A stretch of 64,000 bases of DNA, taken from NCBI GenBank assembly GCA_003993805.1, contig RSEF01000004.1:17433112-17497111 (forward strand). The letters are read 5' to 3'. A program made the position numbers and the translations under genes. Shown in pieces: positions 33,417 to 46,100 of the stretch. The notes beneath the pieces were generated by a model, which was not told the DNA's origin, did no database searches, and saw nothing but the letters and a program-made list of their open reading frames with translations. Source of the DNA: Himantopus leucocephalus (taxonomy: Eukaryota > Chordata > Aves > Charadriiformes > Recurvirostridae). Every line of letters starts with the position of its first letter. Within the stretch, counting starts at the first letter, position 1.

Positions 33417-36400
33417 GACCAATGGGACGGTGTAACTTAGCAGTGTAGGCGGTGAGTTCTTGCTAATAGGAGAGTTTTGCTAATGGGAGTCTGCAGTGAC
33501 TGGAAGTCAGAGGGACTCAGATTTCATTCAGTGTTCCCCACAAAATAGAGAGTCTAGCCTCTGGATTTAAATAGGTAGCCAGAAATCTTCTTCCAGTTTT
33601 TTATTCCAATGTTGTAGACCTTTGGAGGTTGATCCAAAGCCTCTCCTATAGGTTTCTACTATGTATTTGGTATGAAGGGGATGAGTTGTGAAATATTGGT
33701 AGGAGATTGGGACTGAGAAGTTCCACTTGATTTCATGGTTCAGAATCTTTCTGTTGAATTGCTGAAATGTGTTAAAACTAGGACTTTTAAGAAGTGGACA
33801 TTTAAACTGGTTGTTGAGGTGTTAAGAGGTATTGAAACATCTTGGATTCATTGCTTTTTGGTAGAGTGGCTATGAATCATTTAAACATTGAGGTTCTTTA
33901 TTTGATGTATTTTTTCTCGTGGATCACAGAGGGCTTTTAAACAACGGCATAGTAATGCTAGGAACAAACTAATTCTCATGGTTTCTTGTTGAAGTTTCTC
34001 AGAGCTGCTGAAAGGTGCTGTATTTACACTGGCCCAAATACACATTCAGCAGGGAGAGGGAAATGAAAAGGATTTATTGTATAGTAGTTTATCAAAGGTC
34101 AAGTATATAAAACAAATTCCTTTTTATTTCAAGTAGATGGAAATAATCTGGGTAGTAGTATGAACTTTCTTGTACCAAAAGACACTTTTTCTTCATGTAA
34201 AAGAAATAAAAATGTCAACTGGAGGCAGGTGAAGAGTTTTGTTTTTTTTCTGGAAAAAAACCCAAACCCAAACCTGTACATCAGTCTAGTATCTAAACAA
34301 GTTTGATTGTTAACTTTGTAGAGCTTTTCTTTAATATAATCTTATTTACTTCTATCTTGTTCTGCAGACCAGGGAAAAGAATAAAGTGTGCTGCTCCTGT
34401 ATTAATGCTCCAGTGAAATGTTTATTGACACGTAGCTGTTGCACTACATTTCCATTCCCTCTTGACAATTCAGAACAGGAGCGAATACCTTCCTTGGGAA
34501 GACAAAATTAAACATTAACATTAAACATAGGAAAAAACACTGGCTAATGGTAAAACTGTTCTCCCAGACTTGTTTTGGCCATGTTGTGCTCTGTGTCCTG
34601 GGACCAGTTAATGAATTGCTTATGCCTTGGGCTCCACCGCGTGCAGTGTGCAGAGAGCAGTCTGCTGTGTCGGCTTATCAAAAAGCTAATACTGATCATG
34701 GCTTGAGATCCTAAATGTGTGAAAGTGCAGGCTCTTCTCTTCATTGGTGCTTGCACGCAAATGTTGCCTGTCTGGAATGATAATAGAATTTCTTTTTAAA
34801 GGCTGGCTAATCTTACGATAGTATTGTTGGTAACAATGTGTGCTTGAGCTATGAGGACTCAAATCTAATGTTTTAAAGAGAAAAATAGTCACATATAGCC
34901 AAGCTAGATTATTCAGTCTGAAATGTGACATTGTAGCATTTTGTTACTATGTTGGGACACAGACAAAGGCAACAGAACATCAAATTCTTCTACAAATCCA
35001 CTGAAAATGCATTATGATGATGAAAGGTTTGACGTTTATTCATGTGCATGTCAATGATGTGCACAGCCCATGTGTAGGTTACCCAGTACGTATATGTGAA
35101 AAGATGGCTTCACTCCCCATGCGCTGATGTGAGAATGAGTTCCTAGAGGAAGCTGAAAGCTGTGCACCCACCAGCTCTGCAATCCTTCGCCATGCATGGA
35201 GATCATCCCAGATGTATATGTATGTTGAGTTATTTTCCTTCAACCCTTAAGACTGTGCAGATAAGCAAAAATATTAACAGCACAAACATATATCCAGGCT
35301 CTCAGCCTGACATTCCCTCTCTTATAGCAGGGGAAAGCTTGGGATTCTGTGGGCATGTGAAAGCTACCACGGCTGAAAACCTCTGAAAAATAGAGAAGGC
35401 ACATGTTTGGATGTGAAAGGCCTCCCTCCCATGTGAGACTGTTGCTTGGTTTTAGGCTGGGTGAAGTTTTTAAATCTATTCTGTTGCTTCCACCTGCTTT
35501 GCTGGCATAGATTTCTTTTCCCATTGTATGTATGATGTTCAGTGCCATCATAGTGAAAACCTCAAAAGACAGAAGCTGGCCAAGTAAACTAGGGGGCTTA
35601 AATGAAATAACAATCCCCAGGACTTTTCACGGGTAATAGTTTCAGGGCAAGAAGTGCGTGTTGGTTATTGAAGCTGACCTGACTTTCTGTTTTCTGATTA
35701 TTTTTCTTCTCGGTATACACGTGTTAGAGCTGCTTAGGGTCAGTATTCTCTGTGTGGTTTGGATCAGTCTCCCAGCTCAGAAAGCAATTACTCCTTTCAT
35801 TTTGGTTGGGATCTCAGTGCTGCTGGCAGGGAATGAAGTTCAGACTGGCTTTGTCGACTGACTTGAAGGTCCAGTCTTCAACTGAAATCTCCTTACTAGT
35901 ACTGGACCGAGGGAATTAGCGGTAGAGGATGGCATCTTGTAGCTGATGCTGAGCCGAGGTGCCCCACCTGGGTGGGATGCCTGCCCTGAACTGCAGGGTG
36001 GGGGAAGGCAGCTGCGCGCAGGGAGACACCAGCCCGTGCATCTTCACAGAAACAGCTTTTAAAATGGTTTCGGGAAAGTGCAAGTGTGTTTTGCAGCTTG
36101 GTGTTTGCTGCAAGAGAGCCGGGGGAATAGTTCCTCACGTGTGAAGTTTTAATGCTGACTTGATCCACTTGATCCACTGCATACACAAAAGCCCAGCATG
36201 GGTGGTTTGACAGATATTTATTCCAGGAGCTAAAATAAGAATCACAAATGTTTGTCAGATGTTTTGCCCCATTCTTGGTGAAGACATACTGTTTAATCAA
36301 TAAAAATGAATAATTTAAATTCAATATCTTCCTGTCACTATCAATAATACTTTTGTGAGTGATGTATTACTATCGTAATTCAATTTGTCAGACACCACCA

Positions 36401-36663
36401 GTTTTACATGACAGTTTGTTAAAATTTTAAACTTAATTTACTATAGGCAGTTGACTCAGGCTGTTTGAATTACATTGATGTTTTATCTTAAAAACATTGA
36501 TTTTCCTTAAAGTATCTTTTCTGCCTTTGTGTTTATCGCATTAATAACCAGCGAGAGGAAAACTTTTGTGGGAAGGCATGGGCAGAGCTGGAGTCTCATC
36601 TCCCACCACCTAAGCTGGTTTTGTTAAAGCAAGTAGCGTTTTACAAATTCCCAGGAGGTGATT

Positions 36664-36900
36664 GCGCTCACCAGGCTGTGACGAGCGTGCTGGTTCTCTG
36701 CCTGCTGGCGCGCTCCTTCCCGTGCCTTGTGCTTACCTTTGCACGCGCGTCCCGACTGCTCAGGGACACGTCCTGGGTCACAGCCTCAGTCTTTCCAGCC
36801 GCACAATGGTTGTGCGGAGCAAAGAGGAATGGCCTGGCCTGACTGGCGCTCCATGGCGCAGGACGCGTTTGCATCTACCAGCGCTGCATCCCTGGCAATT
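36664..36900. promoter_or_regulatory. Short CpG-rich cluster, possible CpG-island promoter
   Basis: About 18 CpG dinucleotides occur in roughly 235 bases, against very few in the surrounding AT-rich DNA. CpG retention of this kind usually marks an unmethylated regulatory region or a young GC-rich repeat. No TATA box is obvious. A minus-strand exon candidate begins inside it, which would fit a CpG-island promoter firing to the left. I cannot exclude an unrecognised GC-rich repeat. Confidence 0.35.
36737..36874 (-). other. Candidate CpG-associated first exon (unproven)
   Basis: A minus-strand frame of 46 codons runs from an ATG at 36,874-36,872 to a consensus donor, GCAAAG followed by GTAAGC (GT at 36,736-36,735), ending in phase 0. 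The peptide ends SLSSRDARAK and has no family I know. A second ATG in another frame has an ideal Kozak context (GCGCCATGG) but stops after 22 codons. It would therefore behave as an upstream ORF, or it argues that the exon is non-coding. Sitting within the CpG cluster, this is the best transcript-start candidate in the window, but it rests on signals alone. Confidence 0.2.
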
Positions 36901-36929
36901 TTCTGGCTACAGAAATTACACCTCACCTT

Positions 36930-39900
36930 AAGAGACAAAGACACAGTTCATCTCTTAGGCACATGATTGCTTTATTGCTTTGTTAATTCACCACCATAAT
37001 TACTTCACGCAGAGCTGTTCGGACCTCTGCCTTTCCCCCGTTGCTTCTCTTTCCATTTGCATTATTTTACCTTTTTCTGGTGGCTGGCTTTCAGCTGCTG
37101 CTCTCCTCTCCCCTCCACCTTTGCTGTTCATATATTACTGGATCTGAGAAGACTATGCTTGCTCAGTAAATCAGGCACATTGTATATGGATCCCTCGTAT
37201 TTTACGGAACTGCTTGACTGAATACAGCCCACCATGTGTATAAAAAATAAAATGGGTGAGCACCAGAAGATGAAAGAGCTCTCAACTTGCGTTCAGGCGT
37301 TTGGGGAAAACAGGTTTTGTTTAAAGCCATTATGAATAATAACATATTTCATGGAAATAGCCACCTTTTGAAAGCTAAACTTAACTTCCTAAAACATTTG
37401 GTTTAAATGATTGATGTTTTTGTCCACTGCATAGAAAGGAATAATCAAATGATTATAGTAATCCTGATAAGAAGGTGGGAGGGACAGAAAACATGGCAGT
37501 CAGCATCTAGCTCCTCCTAAGAAAGGAAAAGGCACAGCGTGACTGACAAGGGCCTTTTGAGGATTTACAGCATGCGGTAGCTCCTGTTGACTTTTTCCCC
37601 CCACTTTGTCCTGGAGCCATAACGCAATCTGAGTAATTGCATCCTGGAAAAGGAAAGTAGAGAATAGCAATTTGATGGCTGCGGTGATGCTCTGGGGCGG
37701 GCACTTTGATAGCAACGTGCTTTGTATCTTTGCGTGGGAATGGGCACGCTGGGAGAAATTCAGCCCCTGCTGAGGGCCAGCACAAGGTCTGCGCACCGCT
37801 TACAGTGCTCTGGGCTAATTTTTTCCCGCACGTAGGTGGTTCTTGCTCCCCCTATGCTGGGGTAAATTTCCTTGGCCGCGTTCTTGCAGAAATAACATTC
37901 TCCCTGGGAAGTTGAATGCTCTAGCTCTACGCTAGAAATGTTTTTGTGTATTAGTTTTACACAAGGAAAAATGACTGGACTGAGTCCCATAGATCTTATT
38001 TCACCATAAACATAATTTCATTGTTTGGCTTGATGTTTAGGGATTAAAGGCCAGCAAAAACAGTGGGAGATGAGTGAAATGAGCATATGCCTGTGCTTTT
38101 CATATTTCACCCCTGCTTATGATTTATGTGCACTGTTTGTGGTGCCAGAGCAAGCTGGAGCGTTATTCATGCACCAGAATCCCAGTGGAAAAAAAAGCTG
38201 GTGATTGCCCAAAAGAAGACACCATCCGGGGCAGGAAACAACTGATGGATACAGTCCTAATGGCACAGGGGAAAAACAGGGCGCTATCAGCCAGTAGTAG
38301 TGACTTGCTTGTTGTGAGACTCTTTGTTGTCACTGAAGAATTAAAAAAGGGGCTGGGATGAGTGGACGTGGCTCTGGGATGGTTTTACAGGCGGTGCCTT
38401 TGGGGGGTGAGGGCTGGCGTGGGAGAAAGGTGTTTGCACAGGTGGCACAGAGGGGAAAGGGTCGAGAGGCCAGAATCAGCCGCTTCTGCAGAATAAAAGC
38501 AATGGGTTAGAAAAATGCTCTCTGCAGCAGTCTCCCAAATGGATTTGAACAGAGCAGGGATGCTGGAAAAGGTGTTGCGTTGGTTGTCTCTCACACCCAT
38601 GATAGACGCAAGCAGGCACCGACTTGAGAGTGGCATTTCTAGAGACTCTGGCCGTCTGCGCCGTCCCTGTGAGCGAAGCACTGGGGAGAAGGGGCAGAGG
38701 TTATCTTACTCCGGGTTGCATGTGACACTGTGGAGATAGATGTGCTGCACGCCTGCAGAAATTCCAGCCTGACTTACAGCCGCGAGCGCTGACAGGCAGA
38801 GAACTGCTACCGAGGGTGGCAAAACTTTAGATGTTGGCAGCTGCCCATTTGGTTTCCGCGTTGATTACCAGGGGCAACGCTGGCACCCAGCCTTCCTCCT
38901 GAGAACTCAGCAGCAGCTACGTTTTCTTCTCTTCGCCGATACCACAGTCATTTTCACAGCATCCCGCTATAGCTACACAAAGAGAGGATTATGAGTTCAA
39001 GTGCAGAGAAAAAAAAAAAAAAAAAAAGNAGGCAGCAGCAGGAGTGGATGAACTTTTTGAAGAATGGAGATGCTATTTTTCATGCAAATGTTGTTAGTAA
39101 TGAAGAGCGAGGGGAAAGGAAAAACAGAATATATATCATGCAGAGGCACAATTGTTTCAAAATAGGACATTTTTCATAGGTTGCCAGGAGGTGTCGGCTG
39201 CTCTTTAAAAGTAGCTTGGTGATGTACTGGGAGTCACTGCACTGAGTGCAAGCACAGGATTGAGCGATATCATTGTCTAACATAGGATACCTAATTGCTG
39301 CATCCCAGTTGCTGAGGAGGATACATAATTACTGCCAGGTGACCAACATGAAAAGCAATGGAATAATAAAATCTACCACATGCGTAATGAAAGCTTGAGT
39401 TTAATGTCAGTGTATCAGCTGCAGTAGATGCTTTACTCTGAAGTAGGATGAAAACTGCTCACTATCTGTAGTAAGAGTATATTAAGACAAGGATGACTAA
39501 AGGCTTGACTTGCCCTGTAAGTCAGGGATAATAATGAGTGTTTTGCTATTGGTTTGTCTGGTTTTATAGGACTGAATTAATTTTCTTGCTTGTTGTTCCA
39601 GCAGTAACAAAAGATTCTTGCCTGGAAGATTTTGGGGGATTGAGATTTTCTGTTTGCAAGGCACAGTGGAAGTATGAGGTCTGGCACCACACGGGCCCTT
39701 GAACAATACATGTACAGTAGCACTAAGGGTCACCCCTGGTTTTCCTTTTGGTGTTTGTTGGATCGACCCTGGATGGAGGTGGGACCGAGAGATGAAAAAT
39801 CAAGTTGCCAATAAGCAGTTAAAATAGTACTGTTTGGTGCTCTACAAAAACTTAATTAGATGAAGGTGCCCATTTTGGTGGGTTTTTGTAGAGCACACCT

Positions 39901-41750
39901 TAAGTGTATACACTAACAGGTATCGGTGCAATTAGGGATCTACCCAAGCAAGGAACTTTTATAAAGCCTTAGGAAGAGCGTGTTGCACATTTATGTATCT
40001 AAATGCCTTTGTATGTCTGGCCCTGCTGGAAAAAGCAGAGCTTCATGTTAGGTTTTCATGAAGAAATACTTCTGAGGCTGCTTTGGATGCACTTGTAATC
40101 AGAACTTTTTCTGATGTTATTAGTGGATTTGAAATGTAAATACCATACCAGTTTTAATTACTTTGCAATTTAATATGGGCAGGATTTATTGCTGTGTTTT
40201 GTGACCTGTGATTTATTTGGTTTACTGCAGCATGCCTAATAGAAGATCTCATGGTGTAGTGCAAGAAAGAGCACATGTTGCTATAGTAATTATATGCCCA
40301 AATCTCTAAATCTCCCTGTCTTATTCATTAACTTCTAAGGTTTCTACTACAGGTCTTATTGGTACATACATGAAAGGCACCGAATCAAATTCATTGCAAA
40401 ATTAAAGCTGCTGAAGCCCCAAGGCATTCTCATCTCTACAGAGTTCTGACAAAGTGCCAGAACTGCCAGCATCTGAGAGATTTCTTGCTAAGGGCTCACA
40501 CTAGTATTTGGAATAGGCCCTTCAAGCACCTCTTTAGATCAACAAACCTCTCTGGCAAGTGTTGCATCTCAAAAGAGTCTTAACAGCACTTTAGCTTCTG
40601 CCCGAGGAGAACAAGATTTGGTCTTTACACACAACTGTGGCCAAGCTCCACACAAACAGAGGTATTAATGTCTGAAGCTGCTTCGTTGCAAGCTCTGTAA
40701 CTAGCATTTGGTGTCTTCATTGCTCTTCTGTACACCATGATGTCTGCGCTGGAGTACCACGGGTGTGTCGAGTGATGCTGTAGTATTACTACAGCAAAGC
40801 TGGGTACTGGCCGTCAGGCGTTTCCCTCCAGCAGCTGATGGCTGCCCGGTGTTCCCGAGCCCCCGGGGTCTCGCCAAGCGGTCTGTCCTCCCTCCTCTCT
40901 GCTTTCATTCCCCAAACCACTGTAGCTGTGTTCAGCCTGGAGTGATACGAGCTCTGAACTGTTATTAGGATTCCTTTTGGGAGTGAGTGGTTATAATTTA
41001 GGTGAGAAGCAGCCTATTGACCCTCCGCACTCTGTGCGGGTTTATAATCATTGGCTGTGATGATTACCTGTTTATGGAAACAGCTGTTAAGCATGTATTA
41101 ACCTTGCTTTTAAATAACACTGGGAGAATCCTAGCATACACTGAGGGTGAGGATGTTTCGAAGACACTTTTGGTGGACCATTTGAGTTCTGCAATGGTCA
41201 AGCACCAAAGAAGCTGTTTTTATTGATCTTCAGATTGAAAAGGAAAGGGCTTGCTGTCTTGGAGTTATGAACAAATCCTCCTGAATTCGTGAATTGGAGC
41301 CCTGTGGTTCAAATTACTGATGTGAGGTTCTTTCTGTGGAAATGAAAACTATTCCAGAAAATGTCTGATCAAGTGATGGTTGAATATACACAAGTGCTTG
41401 GTCTCCATGTGTTAACAGGAGTTAACTAGAGTTCTTCTAGTTCTTTTACAATAAGAATTCAGGCAGATTGCCTCTTTCCTCTCTCTTCTTTCCCCCAAGT
41501 ACCTTCTGAGTGCAAGGAATTCTTCTCCCACCTAATGATACCTTTCAAAAAGGCAAAGCAGTAAATGTGGGGAGCACTAACCTGTAGTGCGCTTCATCGA
41601 ACAGTAGTATGCAGGGAGTAAACAGGATCCAAACTCTTCACGGAGATCCAGTATCAGTGCTGTGTGTGTTAGGCTGTTCTGGCTATTCTCTAAAATTTTC
41701 AATTTTTGACTGGAAAAAGAACACGGGACCCAGAATTATTTCCATGAGTA
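36930..41750. other. Unique non-coding sequence
   Basis: Mostly AT-rich, with moderately GC-rich pieces at 37,680-37,820 and 38,380-38,960. It contains the poly(A)-plus-N site at 39,009-39,029. No gene or transposon is recognised. Confidence 0.55.
39009..39029 (+). repeat. Poly(A) run next to a single N
   Basis: Nineteen A are followed by G and an N at 39,029. This is another homopolymer with a single-N join or ambiguous base. Confidence 0.9.
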
Positions 41751-41756
41751 AGCATG

Positions 41757-42033
41757 ACACGTAGTGTCAAGTGATAGGACGAGAGGTAATGGGTTCAAGT
41801 TAAGCCAGGGGAGGTTTAGGTTGGATATTAGAAAAAATTTTTTCACTGACAGGGTTATCCAACATTGGAATAGGCTGCCCAGGGAGGTGGTGGAGTCGCC
41901 ATCCCTGGAGGTGTTTAAAAAAAGGGTAGACGTGGTACTTGGGGATATGGTTTAGATGTGGTTTTGTCAGGTTAGGTTAATGGTTGGACTAGATGATCTG
42001 AAAGGTCCCTTCCAACCTTAACGATTCTATGAT
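41757..42033 (+). mobile_element. CR1 LINE, copy D: short 3' end of a different subfamily
   Basis: This is the only CR1 here on the plus strand. The frame 41764-41955 is the ORF2 C-terminus ([19 protein letters not shown], then [19 protein letters not shown]) and ends at a stop at 41,953-41,955. The 3' UTR follows, with GGTTGGACTAGATGATCTGA, then GGTCCCTTCCAACC, and it ends in the octamer-like tail ATTCTATGAT at 42,033. The 3' UTR differs from copies A and C (no CCATGGGCAGGGACACC block), so it belongs to another CR1 subfamily. It is truncated at the 5' end near 41,757. Confidence 0.92.
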
Positions 42034-43029
42034 CATTTTACACTGTTCTAGTTTTCTTTTTAAAGCCATTTTTGGTGCCCTGTGATTTTGCCCTTTTCCT
42101 TTTTTGCATATTTCTTTCTTCATTTAGAAAACGCAAGGGAACAGCACTGTTGCGTTGCCCACCTGGTGCAGTGTGAGCCACGGTGCTTACAACCTCCTTG
42201 CACACATGCTTCTCTGGTGTAGCCGTGCCAGGGGCATTATAATGCCATGCGGGAGAGGAAGGACATGCTTACTGACTGGTAGTGATGCAACCTCAAATAC
42301 GCTTCTCTTTCCTCCCCTCTCGGGCTGCCTTGGTGTGCCCATCCCCAACCCACAGGCGTTACACGGTTACTGGGTCGTGAACTCTATTGCGTAATTCCCT
42401 TTTCAGGTGCAGATCTAACACCAAACCAAGGACCTCGGTTTCATTTTGCTTCGACTTCTTTCATTGTGCATAGGATGTGTAGCAGAGAGTCCTTCACCAT
42501 TATAAAGGTCTCCTGTCCTGAAACGAATGCTTTTCAAGCGCGTTACCTTTGCTTCAGCGACTCTGGATTAAGAATAAATCTACTGATCTACCTGTCTCCC
42601 CCCGCGCGTACAAACAATGCTTTGCAGAGGAGCTAAGGCAGAAAGCCTTTAAGAGCCACATAAACCTAAAACTGGCCTCTGCTTTATTGTGCTTCTTGTA
42701 CTTTTATGTAGCCAATTTAAAAAATTTTACCACCTTTGTGTTTGAAGTGATGCAGTAAAAGAGTGTGTTTTGGGGAATCCAGATGGAAGTTTATTTGTCA
42801 GGCTGCAAAGGCCAAAGAGAATTAGGAATTAGATGCACCATCATTTTTTCCCCTTACTGGAATTTTTACACCCAAAAGGCGCATTCAGTGCGCGTGACAG
42901 TGATGTGAGGAAAACCTTTCTCTGACACCTTTTCCTTAACTCCCATCGTGCCCCCCTCTTCATTTGGAAAGAACAATGCCAACTGATAATGAACTACTTT
43001 CTATTCAAGGCTGCAAGTCAAATATTCGT

Positions 43030-43195
43030 TTCTCATTAATAATTCAATGTGACAAATTTATTACCTTGAAGGTGCTGGGAGGCAATTAGACAATGGGAAA
43101 TTGTGTCTTCCTTTCAGCCCACTTAATTGGCTTTCAAGTGTGACATTCATCAAAACCTTGACTTTCCATGTAAACTTTCCATTATGCAAGGCATG
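43030..43195. promoter_or_regulatory. Candidate conserved enhancer block
   Basis: Within 160 bases are ATTAATAATT (43,035-43,044), CAATTAG directly followed by ACAATGG (43,083-43,096), TTAATTGG (43,133-43,140) and ATTATGCAA (43,181-43,189). These match homeodomain, SOX and POU/CEBP-type sites. Such mixtures are typical of conserved non-coding elements near developmental genes, but AT-rich DNA produces such words by chance. Conservation cannot be judged from one sequence. Confidence 0.2.
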
Positions 43196-46100
43196 GTTCT
43201 GACACTGGAACTATGAGCATTTGGCAAAATTCACCTGCAGGGTAACTTCACTTTTTTTTTAATAACAAAGAGAGCGGGAAGGAGAGCGTGTGAGAGAGTC
43301 TCCAAGAATCTTAATTAAAGGGAGTGGAGAAATTATCATCACTTGGTACTTTTCACGCGATAAAATGGCCTGTGGTTACAATGTAATTTTGGAGTTATGG
43401 CTGTTTGCTCTCTCAAGGAGTGTTACAAAATCGTCAGTAAAATTAACATCTTTATCCCGTTCTTCCCAGGTTTTTTATGTATTGTTTGGGCTGGAATAGA
43501 ATGAATTGGTTTTAAATATCATCTTTTGTACTCCAGGTATTTTAAAGCACTTCACAAAGTAATGATATGTTATTAAACAGTGATAGAAAAGAGATTACCT
43601 TTCTAATAAGGACCCCTGGGCAAAGAAATCATTTGAACGCTGGATTTCATAGTCTTGGACTTCTTTTCCAATGTGACTGACTTCAGTGTTGACCTTTAAA
43701 AGACTGCCATATGAGCTCTTGAGGCTGAGGAGCGGCTTTGACTATAGTAATTTATTTTGCAGCTGTTGCATGTATGTTTTCAAGTGCTGACATTCACCCC
43801 GAGTTTTTTGTTATTTACGTGGCTTTCTTTTGTATCCTGTAACTTATTTGTATATGGCTGCAGTCTTTCAAGGACACCCTTAAAAATGAAATTGTTAGTT
43901 TCAAAGGTCTGATTCGTCCTTGTAAACTTAAACACAATTGAAAACAGCACAACAAGTAGCTTTAAGGATGTGCAAGGTTCAACAATTTTTTGATGCCTTT
44001 ACTTGATGATAATGAATCTGGTTTATTGAAAATGGTTGTCGCTAGCATCTTCTCCTGCCCACAGTCTGCTTTTAAAAATAAGTTGAAAAACTTTCATTTG
44101 TCATCTTATATATTCTTCCTCTGTTAGGGTATGCTCATCCTTTCACGTTCTGTGCTGTCTTTCCTGAAAATACTAAGGCACTACAATGTACTTGTCCAAG
44201 TACGAGTTGAACATTGTTCTTGCATTCACTCTCCTAGCATTTTCCACGCAGTGGCGTGGTATAATGTTGTGGCAAACAGTTGGTACAAGGGGATCATGTT
44301 AAAATACACTTACGCACCATACACAGCCAAATTTATGAATGCGGGCAGTGGAAAAGTTAGAGTTTACATACGTGCTGAGGTCTTCTGTTGACCTAGTAAG
44401 TTCATTGCCTTTATTGATTTATACAAATTTGCGCTTGGTCCAGTCTTATATAGTATGTTCCACGCTGTGAAGTTTCATCCTTCATTGTTAAATTCAGGAA
44501 ATGCTTCATAAATGAGCACGTGTATGTATAAGTGTCTACATATATGTATACATATCATATATGTAGGGAGTGCGTTTCATCTTGGGTGAACTTAGAAACT
44601 AAGCAGATCGGGTCCACCAGCCAGATCATATGAAAATCCCAGTTATTATTTTTTGAACATTTGTTGTTTGGCATGTTAAAGCAGAGAATGCAGTTGGGTA
44701 TGTGCGTTTGAATGCTCCCAGGTGGGCTCACGGGCCTGCAAGGTGCTAACAGCCTGGATGAAGAACCTGTGACATGAAGTTCCATTTTTATCTTAGGACA
44801 GTGGCAAACTCTTCCTCTCAGACAAAGCAGAGAAGGAAAGGAACTGAGAACGTGTGTGAGGTCTGATCCAACATCCAGTGGCATAAATGAGCCTCTACTC
44901 ATGCCAAACAGTCATGGAAAACAAAGTAAACACAGCCAATTATGAAGATGATCCTGTGACAGAAATGCATTCCCTGGAGAAGTTAAGGCCACTGAGATGT
45001 CCTGTTTACACCCTTGGACTTGCAAGTACTTTCCAGGAATAGAGTCTCATTGAAATGAGCTGTGTTTCCTTTTACAGATTTACAGACCATGGAAGTTTTT
45101 CAGGCTTCACGTTCTTTCTGCACATAGACTGTCCAAATTCGTATAACCTGGTATTGTTCAGCCTTCGTGATCTCTACAGAGACTTCACCACACGTGCAAT
45201 TTTTTTGTGAGCAGCAAAAATCATGGAAGTAGGCAGTCCTAGAATACATTTGTGCTTACTATGCATACATAACATTATTCATACAAGGGAGATTATTAGT
45301 CTCAGTAACATCTGGATAGAATGGAGATAATAGGAGTTGATAATTGAAAGATATAAGACTTGCTCATTTTTTCGGGGTTTTTTTTTTGGATTGTAAGCAA
45401 GTGATGACTAGAAGAGAGATTGTGTTGTGTTAAAATTATGATTTAATTAAAAAAAAATATAACTTCCTGAAACAAACAAAGTGTTCCATAAGGACAGTGT
45501 TGACTTTGGGCATAGCTTGACATTTAAGACATATGTTATTCTATTTGGAAATCTAATTTCGGCTCCAGTCCAGAACAGTTAAGCATATCTTCAGCTTTCA
45601 CTACTTCTGTGGTGATATTGACTACTTGGTGGATCAGAACCTTACTGAGATAATGGCTTAATCTAATTTGTATTCTAAGAGAATACAAAAATAATCTTTA
45701 GCATATGGAGCTAGTACACATGTGTATCTGGCAGGTGTATAGCAACACGTGAATTACTGGACCCCTGAGTACTTGCTGGTATTATATTCCATTGGAGTGA
45801 AAATGAGGTAGTACATTCCCAAGAGAAAAGCTGAATATTTATTACCAGCTTTCCATAGCACTGTATTGATATGGAGCCAATTTTTTCTCTCAGTGATGCC
45901 AGTGAAAATCTGGAGTAACGGCATTGTCTTCAATGAAGGTACTGCATGTCCAGAGACATTAAACAATCACCATAACAGAACAGATGGTAAAAATATTGAC
46001 ACATGCAGTGGTTTGCCCCAGCCCAGCATGGCCGGTAGGTTGCTCTGCAGTTTTGCTCTTTGGAAGGTGGAGGGGGTCAGAGCTGGTAACATTAATATCG

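Larger units (their letters stand above)
26930..36600. other. Long unique non-coding stretch
   Basis: About 9.7 kb of mainly AT-rich sequence with no recognisable gene. Simple tracts include the A/T runs at 28,802-28,848 and the T run at 29,506-29,528. A perfect 9-bp hairpin sits at 27,725-27,746. Somewhat GC-richer pieces at 30,840-32,200 give open frames up to 124 codons on both strands, none with recognisable motifs. Confidence 0.55.
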
